Below are positions 48,268-60,725 of a DNA stretch of 64,000 nucleotides, in pieces. Below the pieces are notes generated by a model. That model made no database searches, was not told the DNA's origin, and saw only the letters and a list, made by a program, of their open reading frames with translations. The stretch comes from Vermamoeba vermiformis (taxonomy: Eukaryota; Tubulinea; Echinamoebida). Positions within the stretch are counted from its first letter, which is position 1. Each line of letters begins with the position of its first letter. The stretch covers positions 481,682 through 545,681 of the forward strand of contig JBEWZL010000076.1 in the NCBI GenBank assembly GCA_045837725.1, written 5' to 3'. The translations under genes and the position numbers were made by a program.

Positions 48268-49946
48268 TTACACGCGAGGGTCATCTTCTGAAGAATCGCT
48301 GCTACTTGATGTTTCAGGTCGATCTGAATCCGTAGAAAAATCATCAAAGTGAACGTGCTGCTGGAATGGCTTTGAGTGCTCGTGCTTTATGACCTCGTCG
48401 CGCATGTCTTGACTAACTCCGGTTACTTCACTGCCATTACCGCGAACTATTTCTGGTGCATCTCCGTCGTCGCCTCCATCGCCCTTGGTCGAGGATGACT
48501 TGCGTTGTGCTCTCTTTAAACGAACGTACCGAACTAATTCTCTGTAGACACGCCATAAGTGAATGTTTGCTAGCCTGTAATGTAATTACCTGATGGCGAA
48601 GTAGAACACCGAGGGCATGACTACCGCAATGATCGCGTAGTACCAGTCAACAAATATGAAAAAGAAGAGCCAAGGGAAGAACAGCCACACCAAGTACTTG
48701 GCACGCGCTTCAAAGTAGTGCAGCGAGTCGCGTGCTTTGACTGACTTACTATCCTTCAGCACGACTCCAATGATGTTAATGATAATACTCAGCGTGATGA
48801 TGGCGTAACAAATGATCATGAAGTAATCCGCCAACCACGTCTCACCTGCAAATGATATTAAGTTACGAAAACACGACGACACAAGACATGAGCTGTGAGT
48901 ACCTGTGAACGGCACAGTGTTGAGCAAGTTGGTGTGGAACAACACTTCGGCCACCAGTGCACTCGTTGCAATACCGAGTCGTGTGATTGCCTCTTTGATG
49001 GGCAAGCTGAAACTGCCGAGCACTGAGACGAGCATGAAGGCTGGGGGCAAAAACGTTTTGACCGCCACGGCGAGAGGGCGCGTAATGTTGAACTGAAACA
49101 CGATCTGCGCCGAGGAACGTTGTTCAGCGGGGTACAACATTACACGTGTAGTGAAATTCATTGAATTTGACCAGTCCCAGCCCTGTAATCTCATTTGGGG
49201 AGATATTCCACTGCAAATGTTGTTCGTTAGTTGGCTAGCATTACTAAGGAAGTGTCGTTTTGGGGGTCGTCTACCTAATATCGGGTAATGCTTCGAAAAA
49301 CAATGTAGAGTTCGATGCAATGGCGTCTTCCAATACGATTTCTGTACAAAATTAATAATTACACGGCACGAGTTTAATTCGCCTACCAAGAGTCTGTACA
49401 TCACGGGGGTACATGGCCGTTGTGGGAAAGAAACTAAATGTAGCAGCAATACGATAGCTTCTATAATAATTACCGTTAGTGTGGTCCTAAATAGATCTGA
49501 AAATTACCGAAATAGCAGTAATTTCGCTTTGGCTAGCGCTTGCGAAATTATCAATAATAATTAATTCAAAAGATCGATACGTTTTCGGTAAACTCGTAAC
49601 GGTATACGAAGTGGGTTATAATTAATTAATAAAGAGGATGTTGATCGCTTACCTGGTTAAATTTTCTACTTTGGAAAAACGTCCTACGTTATTTAAAAAT
49701 GGTGAAACGACGCCACGAGCGTCATTTCCATTTGTATCGTACATATAGAGAAGGAAGTCTGCGTTGTAAATCCCGTTTTTCAGATCTATTGTGTCCACAT
49801 TGAGCACATACAATGCTACATTAATCTGTTGTTGACATAATGACAAATTACTTGCAATTACAACCTATCAAGTGAGTGCAATTAGTTTAACCCAAATCCC
49901 AAGCGAAACTTACAATTAACAGCGAGCAGTACCCAATCGAACGCAT
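48268..49946 (-). CDS. Pentameric ligand-gated ion channel subunit, Cys-less
   Basis: Seven exons (49946-49914, 49864-49653, 49460-49387, 49341-49275, 49210-48903, 48845-48590, 48541-48268) close at 407 residues. A signal peptide (about 1-21) precedes a beta-rich ectodomain: LYVLNVDTIDLKNGIYNADF and SYRIAATFSFFPTTAMYPRD, with DVQTL in the place of the family's FPFDxQxL strand. M1 (about 175-195, TFLPPAFMLVSVLG) holds the conserved Pro, M2 lines about 199-223 (ITRLGIATSALVAEVLF), M3 about 233-256, M4 about 288-317. The ectodomain has no cysteine pair, so no Cys-loop, as in bacterial GLIC and ELIC. The ectodomain is short (about 150 residues); a small exon in the 192-base intron 2 may be missed. 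A Ser/Asp-rich tail follows M4. Confidence 0.85.
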
Positions 49947-50087
49947 TATTATTTACAAATATATATATACATAAAATACAAATAATAGTATGTGTGTTGT
50001 ATGGTTTAATGGTGGTATCAAAAAAACGACAGAAATTCCGGTTCAAACTTTGTCTCATTTTTAATTGTGCACAACAAGAGAGCAACA

Positions 50088-53000
50088 ATGAACAAAGATA
50101 CACAACACAGCAAAAGTCAACCTCAATTACCAACAAATCACATTAAGTCAGTCGATCCAAAGCAAGCGAGCGTTCCAAATTTAATCATCAGTGCGGATCC
50201 AACAGAGTCCGATGAGAAACATTCGCCCCGTGATGCTTTCAAGGAAGACAAAAAGAAAAAATCATTCGTGGACATATCCAAATTTATGAAGGTTATCAAG
50301 GGTCATAAAGACAAAGATAAGGACTTGAGTGGCGATGAGAGTGAGATGCCAGAAGTAAGACGTGCAACTAGATCCGACAAAGAAAAGGAGCGTGAAGGAA
50401 AAGAACTTCGTAGATTAGAAAAAGAAAAAGAAAAAGAGCGACACCGCGAAGAGAAAGAGGCGAAGAAGAAGACTAAGCACGAAGGGAAAGATGCCCCATC
50501 TGCCACTGGCCCTAGCGTTTCATTTGCTAATGCAGCTACATCACCGCGTACAGCTCATCAACTCAGCGACGATGTAATTAAAACTGCCATCTCTCGTGTA
50601 CAATCATTCGATGTAGTCTCAGAAGAAGTGACTGGATCAACAATATCTTCGATGGCTTCAGAGCCAGAAGAATACAGTACTACTAAATTCATTGCGGATA
50701 ATGCTAAAACTAAATACAGTGGCGGCGTGACTAAAGTAAAGCTTGAGGAAGGTCAAACAGAAGAAGACTGGGAGATTTGCAAACTCGCTGATCACACTTG
50801 GGCTGGTAACTATAATTTTACATATTATTTTTGATATTTTTCTATTATTATGATGACTTTGAGACCTCAGTTGATGTGCCCAGGAATTTTTTTGCAATAT
50901 TTTTCATTTTGAAATCTTGTCATTTTCATGAAAATTTTGGATTTGACGCAAAACCCAGGCCAAAAGCGCTACCACGTGCCTCATGGATTTGGAGAACTAC
51001 GTCTTATGAATGGCGATTTGATTTACTCTGGTCATTGGAAGGAAGGAAAGCGACACGGCCAAGGCGCAGGCACGTTTAAAGACGGAATCTACTCGGGACA
51101 TTGGAAGAGCGGTCAACCTGACGGCGAAGGTAATATAATTCAATACCTTTCTTCCTTATTAATCGAAATTTGAGGCACTCTTACGACGGACAAGTTCACC
51201 TTCAAAGGCCACTGGTCCAAGGGTCAAAAAGACGGCTACGGCAATCTCGAGCGCAAAAATGGCTTCAAATACGTTGGCGAATGGAAAGCCGATCAGAAAA
51301 ATGGCTACGGATCTGTTTATTGGCCTGATGGTGCCAAATATGGTAACTTATTCTCGTTGTATTAAGCAATCATCTCATGCTTTATTTTAGAGGGTGAATG
51401 GGAGTCAGACAAGCGCGAAGGTTACGGAATTTGCGTCTATGTTGACGGCGAGCGATACACTGGTAACTGGAGCGATCACTGGCGAAGTGGCAAAGGCGTG
51501 AGCGTGTACCCTAACGGCAACAGATATGTCGGCGAGTGGTACAAAGACATGAAACAAGGCAAGGGCACATTGTTTTTGTCACTTGATAAGAAGCTCTACG
51601 AAGTACGTGCAGCATTTTTCATGGCACATCCAAAGTACTCACCCCCTTTGATTGATTAGGGCGAGTGGTGGCGAAACAAACGACACGGTCACGGAGAACA
51701 ATCTTATTTGAATGGCGATCGCTACATTGGCGATTGGATTTTGGACAAAAAAGACGGCGAGGGCACGTACTTTGGTGCTGACGGCTCAGAGTACCGCGGC
51801 AATTGGGTCAATGACAAGCGCGAAGGTGTCGGCAAGCTGAAGTATCAAAACGGCGACGAATATGTCGGCAATTGGAAAGAAGACATGCGCAATGGCAGTG
51901 GCGCTTTTATTTGGAAAGATTACGGGTAGGAAGTGAACTGCAGTAGTTGACGACGAGATGCTCTAACACTGTACAGAAAATTCGTTGGCGAGTGGAAACA
52001 AGACAAAATCAATGGCCCTGGCGAGTATTACACATTTAAGAATAAGAAGCCCTTGCAAGGCACATTCGAAGAGATCCAGTCTACAGACAACGAAGGTACC
52101 TACATTGGTCTGAGCATGATGGGCAAGCGATGGGGCCGCGGCAAACAAGAATTCATCAACGGAAATGTATACACTGGCGAATGGAAGATTGGTCGTATGT
52201 CTGGATTTGGCATAATGCAATACGGTAAGAGTGCGAATTTTGGATTATTATGCTGCGCAGATCTAATCGTTAAACAGCCAATGGAGATGTTTACGAAGGA
52301 TTTTGGCTCGGTGGACAGCGCAACGGCTTTGGAAACTTCACTTACAGGTACAGCTAGTCAGCTCAAGGCTTTTTTTCTGACAGATCTTGCAGTGATGGCA
52401 GGAAGTATGTGGGTCATTGGAAACGTGACAAGCAAGAAGGCCGCGGAACAATGACGTATCCATCAGGCGATTTGATAGACTGCACATTCACGAACGGAGT
52501 CAGCGCTGATTTTTTGAACGGAATTTTAAGGTAACAGATCAGAATTTAAATGCGGTGGATTGTTAATCCCTAATCCTAATTAAATTGATAGGTATGCTAA
52601 TAAGCAAGTCTATCGCGGTCCGTTGAAAAATGGTTGCCCTCACGGTATTGGTTCACTCTACATTCCGCAAATTGAATTCTTGGACATACGTGATCTAGCT
52701 CTTACTATGTACAGACAGTGGCAAGAAGGTACTGGATCTTGTGGTCATACGTGCGGTGTTAACTCTTTTCTTTTATAGGAATTATGTTGGACGGCGATGG
52801 CAGCTTTGAGTCAAATCGCGCATTTGTTTATGAAGGAGAGTTCGTCGGCTTGTCGTGTCACGGTGTTGGTCAGTTGACTCACGAAGACGGAAGCTGCTAC
52901 CTCGGACAGTGGGAAAACGACCTAATGCATGGTATATTTTTAAATTTAATTTTTATCTGGATTGTCTCAATTTAATTTTCCATTTTTAGGTGTGGGTCAG

Positions 53001-53472
53001 TTCACCTCCGTTGAGGGAGATATTTATCGTGGATTATGGCAGCGAGGGCAACGTCACGGATGGGGCATTGAGAGCTACGTTGACGGTGGTAAATTTATTG
53101 GTGCTTGGAGACTTGGCAATCGACACGGTTGCGGCGTGTTTCAATGGCCCGACGGTACTTGCACTCTTCGCGAGTATCGCCAGGATGATCTTGTAACAGG
53201 TAATAATATTGTCGTGACTCAATTAAGTAATACAATACTAACAAAAATAATATCTGCTTTCAGAACGAGCCATTTCTGGTGAGGACGTGAAGGCGGTCCT
53301 GTCAAAGATTCCTACCAGCGTTTTCGAGAAACAAATCGACGATATTGTTCAAGCGATTAGCGAGAAGCAAAGAGATAGTAGCAAGCACATGCTCTCCATG
53401 AAAAAGGCCGTTGGAGATGTGCCCAGCAAGGGTACCACACCGGTAGTACCGCGCAAGGTTCTGCCGAAATAA
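50088..53472 (+). CDS. MORN-repeat protein, about 21 repeats
   Basis: Twelve exons: 50088-50805, 50959-51129, 51175-51342, 51391-51602, 51660-51925, 51977-52224, 52278-52347, 52393-52530, 52592-52728, 52779-52931, 52990-53199 and 53264-53472, totalling 899 residues. The first 240 residues are charged, with a Glu/Lys/Arg helix (EKEREGKELRRLEKEKEKER). From about 245 to 830 at least 20 MORN repeats of the form YxGxWxxxxxxGxG run almost without break, interrupted once near residue 660. The last 70 residues are helical. MORN arrays bind membranes or form extended dimers at cytoskeletal junctions; no kinase domain is fused here. The start is the first ATG in frame. Confidence 0.9.
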
Positions 53473-53795
53473 TTAACGCTGTAAATGGCCTAATAATAAA
53501 TCCGTTAACCGGAGAAGACCACGCTTTCCTTTCTTGTCAAACAAAGAGATTGGGATCTAGGTCCAAACCACCTTCTCTCCATTCGCAATCAATGTTTATG
53601 ACAATGGTAGGAAGAATCCACCAGGGATTGTCGGTCAGAATTTGTCAAAGCAAAGGAAATTTCGACTTGTTTGAATAAACAAAAAAGAGAGAAGGTCTCA
53701 AAGTCGTTCAATTATTCAATTTCGCTTGTTAGAGCAACCACGCAACAACCTAGTTAATCTACATAGTCTCTATCTATTACCCAATCAGCAACACA
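53473..53795. other. Gene-free gap before the small ORF
   Basis: 323 bases holding the 3' end of the MORN gene and the presumed promoter or 5' UTR of the next ORF. No other structure seen. Confidence 0.4.
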
Positions 53796-53963
53796 ATGGA
53801 ACGTACTAGCGCTATCAACTTGACTTTCCGACCCAGCCTTCTCCCCAGATCTGGCTCTCGCGTTGCTGCTTTGGTCGTCTCGCAAGTTTTAATCATGGGA
53901 AAAGTCCTTGCAGACAACAAGAACTTTAACAGTCAACGATACAATGGCAACCAATCGAACTAA
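53796..53963 (+). CDS. Possible 55-residue small protein
   Basis: An intact ATG-to-TAA frame. The start context ACACAATGG resembles that of other starts here (CACAATGTC in the EF-hand gene). The N-terminal 22 residues are polar and basic (RTSAINLTFRPSLLPRSGSR), the middle is hydrophobic (VAALVVSQVLIMG), and the end is Asn/Gln-rich. It could be a small mitochondrial or membrane peptide, or chance. It fills the largest open space between the MORN and EF-hand genes. I recognise no family. Confidence 0.3.
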   Translation: MERTSAINLTFRPSLLPRSGSRVAALVVSQVLIMGKVLADNKNFNSQRYNGNQSN

Positions 53964-54578
53964 AAGAAACTTCGCGTTGTCGAGCAGTGTTGTAGTGGCG
54001 TGTTCGCGTTTTTTGTATTATATGTTTAAAATGTACATTTGTTGATATAAAATAGCAAGCTGTTTATCGGATACAGAAGTGAAAGCTTGATCTTGGCGGG
54101 ATTGTTCAACTTTGATTCTAAATCTTGGAGTTACAACGCCAAAGGTAACCGGTATAATAAATTAACAATGAGGTAGCAATAAACTATTGGAAAATCAGAA
54201 GTTCCTTGTTAAAATTTCAAGAAGCGCACGATCTAACCCGAAACTAATTCGGAGAGGCCTAAAACAAATTTACCGCACTTATAACCGATGCTTCACCTAT
54301 TTGGCTGACATTGTTTTGTTGTTCTGTAGCAGATGAGAATTTTAAATCTGTCCAGAAATTTTGAATAAACTCAACCAGAGCTGCTGTGTCTGTAATCGTA
54401 ACCAACATTTATCATGCACTTATGTTGTAGGACAATACAGTGCTGTTTGGTTTGGAAATAAAAGCGCAAGCAGGTCAAGTGTCATTCGGCGTCACAAAAA
54501 AATCTCGCCCAAACAAAAGATTTTTTCAAACCGAAACCCAGTTTCCTAACTTACAACCAACAAGAACCACACTACACA
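53964..54578. other. 615-base gene-free stretch
   Basis: AT-rich, with no supported ORF and no repeat noticed. It includes the promoter of the EF-hand gene at its right end. Confidence 0.4.
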
Positions 54579-55437
54579 ATGTCTAGCCGAAAGAGAACTT
54601 TGCAACGTGAAGACACCACCAGCGTCTTGAAAGAAGATCTTGTCAAGGACTTCGTCTCCGCTTTCCAACTTTTCAGCGGTCGCAAGGAGCGCCTGAGCCC
54701 TGAAGATATTCGCATGGTTATCAAACAATTCGATTTGAAGTTCACTGCCTCGCAAATCGATGAAATGATCAAGTAATTTTTATTTTTGAGTCGATGTGGT
54801 TGACAATTTAAATTTTAACTAAATCTTTTTTATAATTATAGGGAAGGAGATACTACTGGTGCTGGTTCATTGGATTCAACCGAATTTATGATTATGATGG
54901 CTAGAAAGCTCAAGCAGCTTGATCCTCGCCCCACTCTCCAAAAAGCTTTTGAGGTAAATGTCAGATCGAGCTTCAGATACGCTCATTATGTTGCTTATGA
55001 TCGAGACAAATCTATTTGCTTGCGAGCACTGAGATTATATATAACTTTTCGTTATTTTAAAGTTCGGCCTTTTTTGTTGCAACCGTTCTCTTACTGTTAA
55101 TTGCATAAACAACTCATCGAAAATATTTGACCTACTAAATGAACGTCATACCCTTGGACAAACTCCGAAATTAAATTGAATTTGTCGGTGCAAGCAAAAG
55201 TTGACTGTGTCAATTTCGATCTGGTAGCTAACCATAATCTTTTTATAGGTTTTCGACCCCAAGAAGACCGGCAAGATTAAGCTCGAAGATTTGTATGCCA
55301 CTCTGACGGAGACTGGCGACAAGTTGAAGCACACAGATGTCGATGAGATGCTCAAGGCTTGCAAGGACAAGGACGGTTACTTCTTGTACAACGACTTCCT
55401 TGAAGTTGTCTATGGCATGCAAGCTGGTGACAAATAA
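54579..55437 (+). CDS. EF-hand protein, calmodulin/centrin-like with degenerate loops
   Basis: Three exons (54579-54772, 54842-54953, 55249-55437) give 164 residues, the calmodulin/centrin size. Four helix-loop-helix units are visible (FVSAFQLFSGRKERLSPEDI; EGDTTGAGSLDSTEFMIMMA; FDPKKTGKIKLEDLYATL; KDKDGYFLYNDFLEVVYG). Most loops lack the full set of calcium ligands: loop 1 has almost no acids and loops 2 and 3 miss several. So calcium binding is doubtful except perhaps at one site, as in myosin light chains. Biased codons suggest good expression. The 295-base intron 2 is unusually long here. Confidence 0.8.
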
Positions 55438-55942
55438 GATAGAGTCCTACCTAGAGCTTTGAATCTAAACTATTCCAGATCTTGTCGTAACCTAAAATAT
55501 TAATTTATTGTGCAGTACTAATATAAAAACTTTTGTTTGAATTTACAAGTGCACTTTTAGCATTGCAATTACTCCAGTTCAGTTCGTTTCGCATTGATTC
55601 CCCTTTAGCTCTGATCCGCCACGTTTAACGGTTCTATTATTCGCGCAAGTAAGGTAGATACTTGAGACATTAGTCATGCCGGATACGGCGGTGATATTTA
55701 TGCCTCTAATCGGGCAACAAATCACGGTCTATTTTAAAAAGTTGTGACAGGTGCGTTGACATTTCATTCTAGTTGTCGGTCCTTTCGCTTTCAGAGCGAT
55801 TTATAATACACATTGGCATACAAAATTCATATTTATTTCGTTGCATAGCTAGCAGCCGTTTACTTTTCCTCTTGGTGGATTTACCGGCCACACTAATTGC
55901 CCGAGATAGCTTACATAAACAATCAAAAAATAATATAGCACA
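55438..55942. other. 505-base gap upstream of the RA-CH gene
   Basis: Contains the EF-hand 3' end and the promoter of the RA-CH gene. No ORF or repeat is supported. Confidence 0.4.
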
Positions 55943-58900
55943 ATGTCGAAAGCAGATTCGGTAAGGATCATGTCTACCTTTTAATTTTTGCCCGCGAATC
56001 TGATACTGAAAAATAATCTTGAATTCCATGACAAATTTAACACTACGGGCAAGAAATATCATTCCCTCGTCATTTAATTCATGCAGTTTTTCCCCTTTAG
56101 GCTATTATTTCGGCCGTAGGTCAAAATTTTGTTATTTTTACAAACGATTGTCTTATTCAATTACTGATCCCTCAATTAGGCTTTGGTGCGTGTTTTTTTA
56201 ATAGACGGAACGTTCAAGACATTTTTAGTAAAAAGGAGCGATACAGTCCACTCGTTCAAAGATCAAATTGCAAAGAAACTCAAAGTTGATCCCACGACCA
56301 GTAGTCAATATGGATTATTTGTACTTACCGATAATAGAAGAGGTATGTTTTCAAATTCTTTTCTTGACTGCTAGTTGTACGTACCTTATGGTAGTCGATT
56401 GATGGATCGATTTTTAATTGTAGTGGACAACCTAAATTTGTTTACGAACTTTTTCCCACTTAACATTACGAATTGCAATATTAAGGCGGTTAAATTTGAA
56501 AAAATTAGCAAATTTATCTAATATTTAATTAACAATTTTAATTTGCCTGACCGTACTTGACCCCCATGTACTTCGGCGCTACTTGCCAATAGGCTCGTGG
56601 TTCGACGTATTTACCGGGCCTTAAAATACGTATATTTCGTCATCAGCAAGAACGAGCGACACATAATAATGTCTTTGTTTAGTCGATCCAATTATCGACA
56701 GTCCCTTTGAGCTGCATGTTCGATGGGGAACGCAAAGTGGGACAACAAGGAAATTCCTCTTCAAGCGTTTGGATGAAGTAACAGCGGAGGTACGTTAATT
56801 TAACGAGTTAGGGTATGCGTATTATAATATAATTATATCAACCAGCAAAGGACAGAAGAAGATAAAACCAAACGACGGCCCTCCCTGTTCATTAAACGAC
56901 GTACGTATTGCGATAGTGGACTAACATACGACTACATCTAATGCGATTGAATTCACAGCGCCGAGCAAATCAGTAGCGAATAGTCTAAAGAAGCCGTTGG
57001 AGCCCTCGGCTTTTGCTTCGTCCACTTACTTGACACCACTTGGCTCGACTACAAACACCACAAACTCGTCTACACACAACACTACGACTTCTGAAATACA
57101 AGCCCAACCAAGTTCGCCGTCTACACCTGTAAATACTTCAGCAGACGCGCTTGATTTCGCGGCAAATAATAACAATGAAGAACTAGTTGTTGGTTCGTTG
57201 CCAACAAAACCTAGTTTTTCGTCACTGGAGGTCAACATTGGCAGCGGTCACTCTTCCAACGAGTGGCCTGCACCTCAGACGAATTCAGAATCAAACGCCA
57301 ATCTCAATTTACCGAGCACTCCCGCGCGACGCCCTGGCCCATCTGTTTCGCGTCCACTGCCTAAGACACCTGCTTTTTCTCCCGTTCTGTCAGGGTTGAA
57401 ACGAGCGCCAAGTGTAGCGGCCCAAGACCGCAATATGAATGGAGGGGTGGCCCGTAAGTCTTCAGCTTCGTGGTCAGTACCGAACAGCAATGTCAAACCG
57501 GCCGAACCTGTCATTAGCGTGCAGGAGGCGATTAAAGAAGTGATGCACGATGAATACACAGCAAAGAGTGAACGTGATGAAAAGAGCAAAAAGGTAAAGA
57601 GCAACAAAATATGATGCATTAATAATAACGCTATTAACTAATAGATAATCATTGGCTGGATCAATCGCCACTTGGCTAATCGAGGGATGGAAATAACGAA
57701 TTTGACTACGGATCTGCAAGATGGTGTTTATTTAATTAATGTAAGACGATTTCCTTTTCTTCATCCTTATTAACGCTCGACTTGAAACAGCTACTCGAAG
57801 AGGTCAGCGGGAAGAAATTAGAATTTTACGTCAAGAAGCCGGACAATATGACGAAGAAAATCGACAACTTGAACTTGTTTATCAAGTTCTTGAGTCACTT
57901 GGGCCTTAAAGTTACCGGTGTTAGTGCAATGGGTAAGTAACGGGAGGTTTGGTCTGATATTCTTTGTCTAATCAATTACGGCAGATATTTATTCGTGCAA
58001 CGAGAATATTATGATGGCTATTCTATTGTTGATCATCAAGAACGATCATAACTTGAATAGTAAGTTGTTAACATCCTTTCTTTATAACTTATGTTTTCGT
58101 TAGAGTCAACGTTCGCACGAGCACGGCTGCCCTCTTCGGGTGCTACTTTGTCGTTAGCAAGTGGGCAAAACAGGAAGAGTTTAGGTGTGCATCGCGAGTT
58201 GAAAGACGGAGGTAATATAAGTGATGATTATGTGGCGTTATAACTGACGGCGAAACAAATCAGAGTCGTCCCCTACCTCGAGTCCCCCTTCGTCGCTCAG
58301 TAGCGCATCATTTTCAACCAATCCACGCGACTCCATGCCACCTCTTGTGCAAGTGCAGAGTAACTCGCATGTTGTGAGACCCGCAGTATCGATAGTACCC
58401 TCCAAGCCACGTGCTGACTCTACCGATTTGCCTTCATTGACGAGCAATGAGTTGCCCTCGTTTGGTCATAGTGACTTGCCAGCATTCAATCAACAGGCTG
58501 ACTTACCCTCGTTCAATCACGCGAGTCATTTGCCTTCGTTTAACAACGGTGCGTCAAGTCCAAAAAGTACCCAGGGTCATGCTCAACACGACAACACTCC
58601 TTACCTAGGAGTGCATTCATTTGAAGACATGGACCGCAAGTCTAAGCGAATGAGCAGTGCGGTCTGGCTGAGCGATGACATCAAACAACAATTGTTCTTG
58701 TTCCACGAAGATTTGCCACAACAACATAATGGTACGCCGATCTATTTTACTCTCTGAACTAACGAAGCACAGACGAGGAAGGCAGGAACCATGCATCCAG
58801 TGATATTTTTGATGGCCCATTCTTACTGAAGGACGCTGAGCCTATTGAACCAGACCTGGACTGGGATGATCCGGACCGGTTTGACCCTGAAAAGGTGTTG

Positions 58901-59286
58901 TTAGATCTAGGTGATGAGGAGCCTTTGTTTCCAAAAGAGGAGAAAGAAGTTCCCTTCGTTTTTGATGATGTTGAAGTTCTATCGTTGAAGGCACTTAAAG
59001 GTAACTAGTAACTTAAGTTGTGTCTGTACTAATTTAACTAGATGAATCAACAAATGTTGTTGAAACACTTGACATATCATTTGAACTACCCAGTTTTGGT
59101 GCAACAAACTATCATGAGAAGACAGCAAATGCAAGATCAATATTAAGGTAACATAGCACCATTTGGAGATTATTCTAAACGTTTGATTTAAGAAATGATC
59201 GTGCATCGGTATTTGGCCTGGAGCAATTCAACAGCATGGAGAATGTACTCTCAACTGTTGCAGATGAATTCCAGCTTACTATTTAG
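55943..59286 (+). CDS. Scaffold with Ras-association-like and calponin-homology domains
   Basis: Thirteen exons: 55943-55960, 56180-56342, 56683-56789, 56846-56900, 56959-57593, 57645-57740, 57791-57932, 57985-58059, 58104-58211, 58264-58731, 58773-59000, 59042-59147 and 59193-59286, giving 764 residues. Residues about 7-95 form a ubiquitin-like fold resembling RA or FERM-F1 (VRVFLIDGTFKTFLVKRSD, then FELHVRWGTQ). A Ser/Pro/Asn-rich linker follows. A CH domain spans about 325-435 (IIGWINRHLANRGMEITNLT, DLQDGVYLINLLEEVSG, LGLKVTG). Further on is a short tandem array of LPSF-type words and an acidic C-terminus. Probably an actin-linked Ras effector; single CH domains need not bind actin. Confidence 0.85.
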
Positions 59287-60020
59287 AAGTCCCTAGTGCA
59301 GCATTGCTTAATAATGCCATTTAGTCTTGTTGCACAACAAAGAATAAATTAAGTTTTTGTTCTGCAACTTATTCTCAACAGTTTTTATCATGTGATACTG
59401 CAATTGGTTTATTCAACTGCATAACAGACCAAAGCTTTCCTTAAAACACTTATGGGATGATCTTTTGGTGACATAAAGCAAAGCATTGTTTCATTTTCTT
59501 TGTGAAGTGCTTTGCAAGTTCAAACTTCCTGATTTTTTGCAATGCTAACTGCAGATTCAACACTTTAAGAACAACTAAAACTGATCCCAAGGATAACCCT
59601 CTTGTAGGTATTTGAGTAAATGTTGTCCTTCTTTTGCTGCACTCACACATGAATTCTCATTCCAAGGTCATTCATTCAAAGAGGCCTTGTTATTTGTACA
59701 TTGAAGGAGTTCATACTGTGGCATGGTCATGCTCTCAGTCCCTGTGGAATGGCTGAGCATCATGCGACCAAACAAAGCTTTGCTGAGCTGACTGTTGACA
59801 ATAGTCAATTGACTTACTACTCATTCCTCTGTCTCTGCCCTTGTGACCAGCTGGTCACGCTTCTGTCTCATCCCCCTATAACCAATTGGTCATGCTCTCA
59901 ATCCCTGTGACCTGTTGGACACGCTCTCAGTCCATTATACCCAGCAGCTGGGTTGTAGCTGCAATAAGAAAGCAATATGTAGGCTGTCCATTTTTGCTCT
60001 AAGACCTCTAAGCCCTAAAG
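59287..60020. repeat. Low-complexity region with degenerate repeat
   Basis: No supported gene. At about 59723-59940 the word TGGTCATGCTCTCAGTCCC recurs in at least four degenerate copies (near 59723, 59857, 59890 and 59920) with spacing of 30-130 bases. The style (T- and A-rich, few CACGTG words) differs from the genes to the left. Confidence 0.5.
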
Positions 60021-60029
60021 ATAGACAGG

Positions 60030-60310
60030 TATTCAAGTTAGTGGACAAATTATCACACAAGTTCACCTCACCACAATTGCAAGGTAAGCAAGATTGCAAT
60101 TTATTAAAATAATACTAATTCTACACACTACAGGACAAGATACAGGGGCTTTGTTGTGTCATTCCATTTGGAGAATACAAGGGTGGAGATCTGGTTTTTC
60201 AACAGCACAAGCTACCATTTCCTTTGAAGCCAGGCAATATGATCTTCTTCAGATCAAGAGAGCTTCTTGCTGAATGCGATGCTCAACCTCTACAACCATT
60301 ATATATATAG
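60030..60310 (+). pseudogene. Possible relic of a 2OG-Fe(II)-oxygenase-like gene
   Basis: A frame ending at the TAG at 60308-60310 reads GLCCVIPFGEYKGGDLVFQQ, then LPFPLKPGNMIFFRSRELLAE. The GGDL strand followed by a PGxxxFFRS strand resembles the second half of the double-stranded beta-helix in TET/JBP-like proteins that travel with some fungal transposons. An upstream piece near 60038-60080 could be a preceding exon, with a GTAAGC donor and a CACTACAG acceptor. Only about 70 codons are visible, far short of a domain, and the end lacks the final His/Arg. It is either a relic or chance. Confidence 0.3.
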
Positions 60311-60725
60311 TTAGGCTTAGCTAATTTAAGGCTTATAGGCCTAAAGCCTGGAAAATGTCATATTTTTGAATAAAACCCCATGATTTGAATAAACGTTATT
60401 TATTTTTGAATATACAATTATGCCTAAAATCTGTACAATCTTCATTTTCCCAATTTTGAATCACAAACATTGTTTTCCCATCCATTTGCCTTGGCAGACT
60501 TACAATGAAGACTGAGCCTAAAAGTAAGAACCTTAGTTTCATCGGGTAACTATTTTGAATATGCATACTTACAAAATGTCTATTCATTTGCATGGATGTC
60601 CAACCAGTACTGAATTTTATATATATTTAGGGTTGCCCACCCTATGGGTTATGGGGTTGTTAGTGGCCCTCTGGGGCTTTTCTTGCCGCTTGAGGGGATG
60701 TGACCTCCTTTCACCTTGTTTAGAC
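60311..60725. other. AT-rich gap before the minisatellite
   Basis: No gene is supported. The right part (60655-60725) runs into the first degraded copies of the 40-bp repeat. Confidence 0.4.

Noticed and set aside
49882-50136. 84-codon minus-strand hydrophobic frame
   Set aside because: It crosses the channel's first exon in another frame and the start of the MORN gene. The channel exon 1 in the supported frame gives a proper signal peptide.
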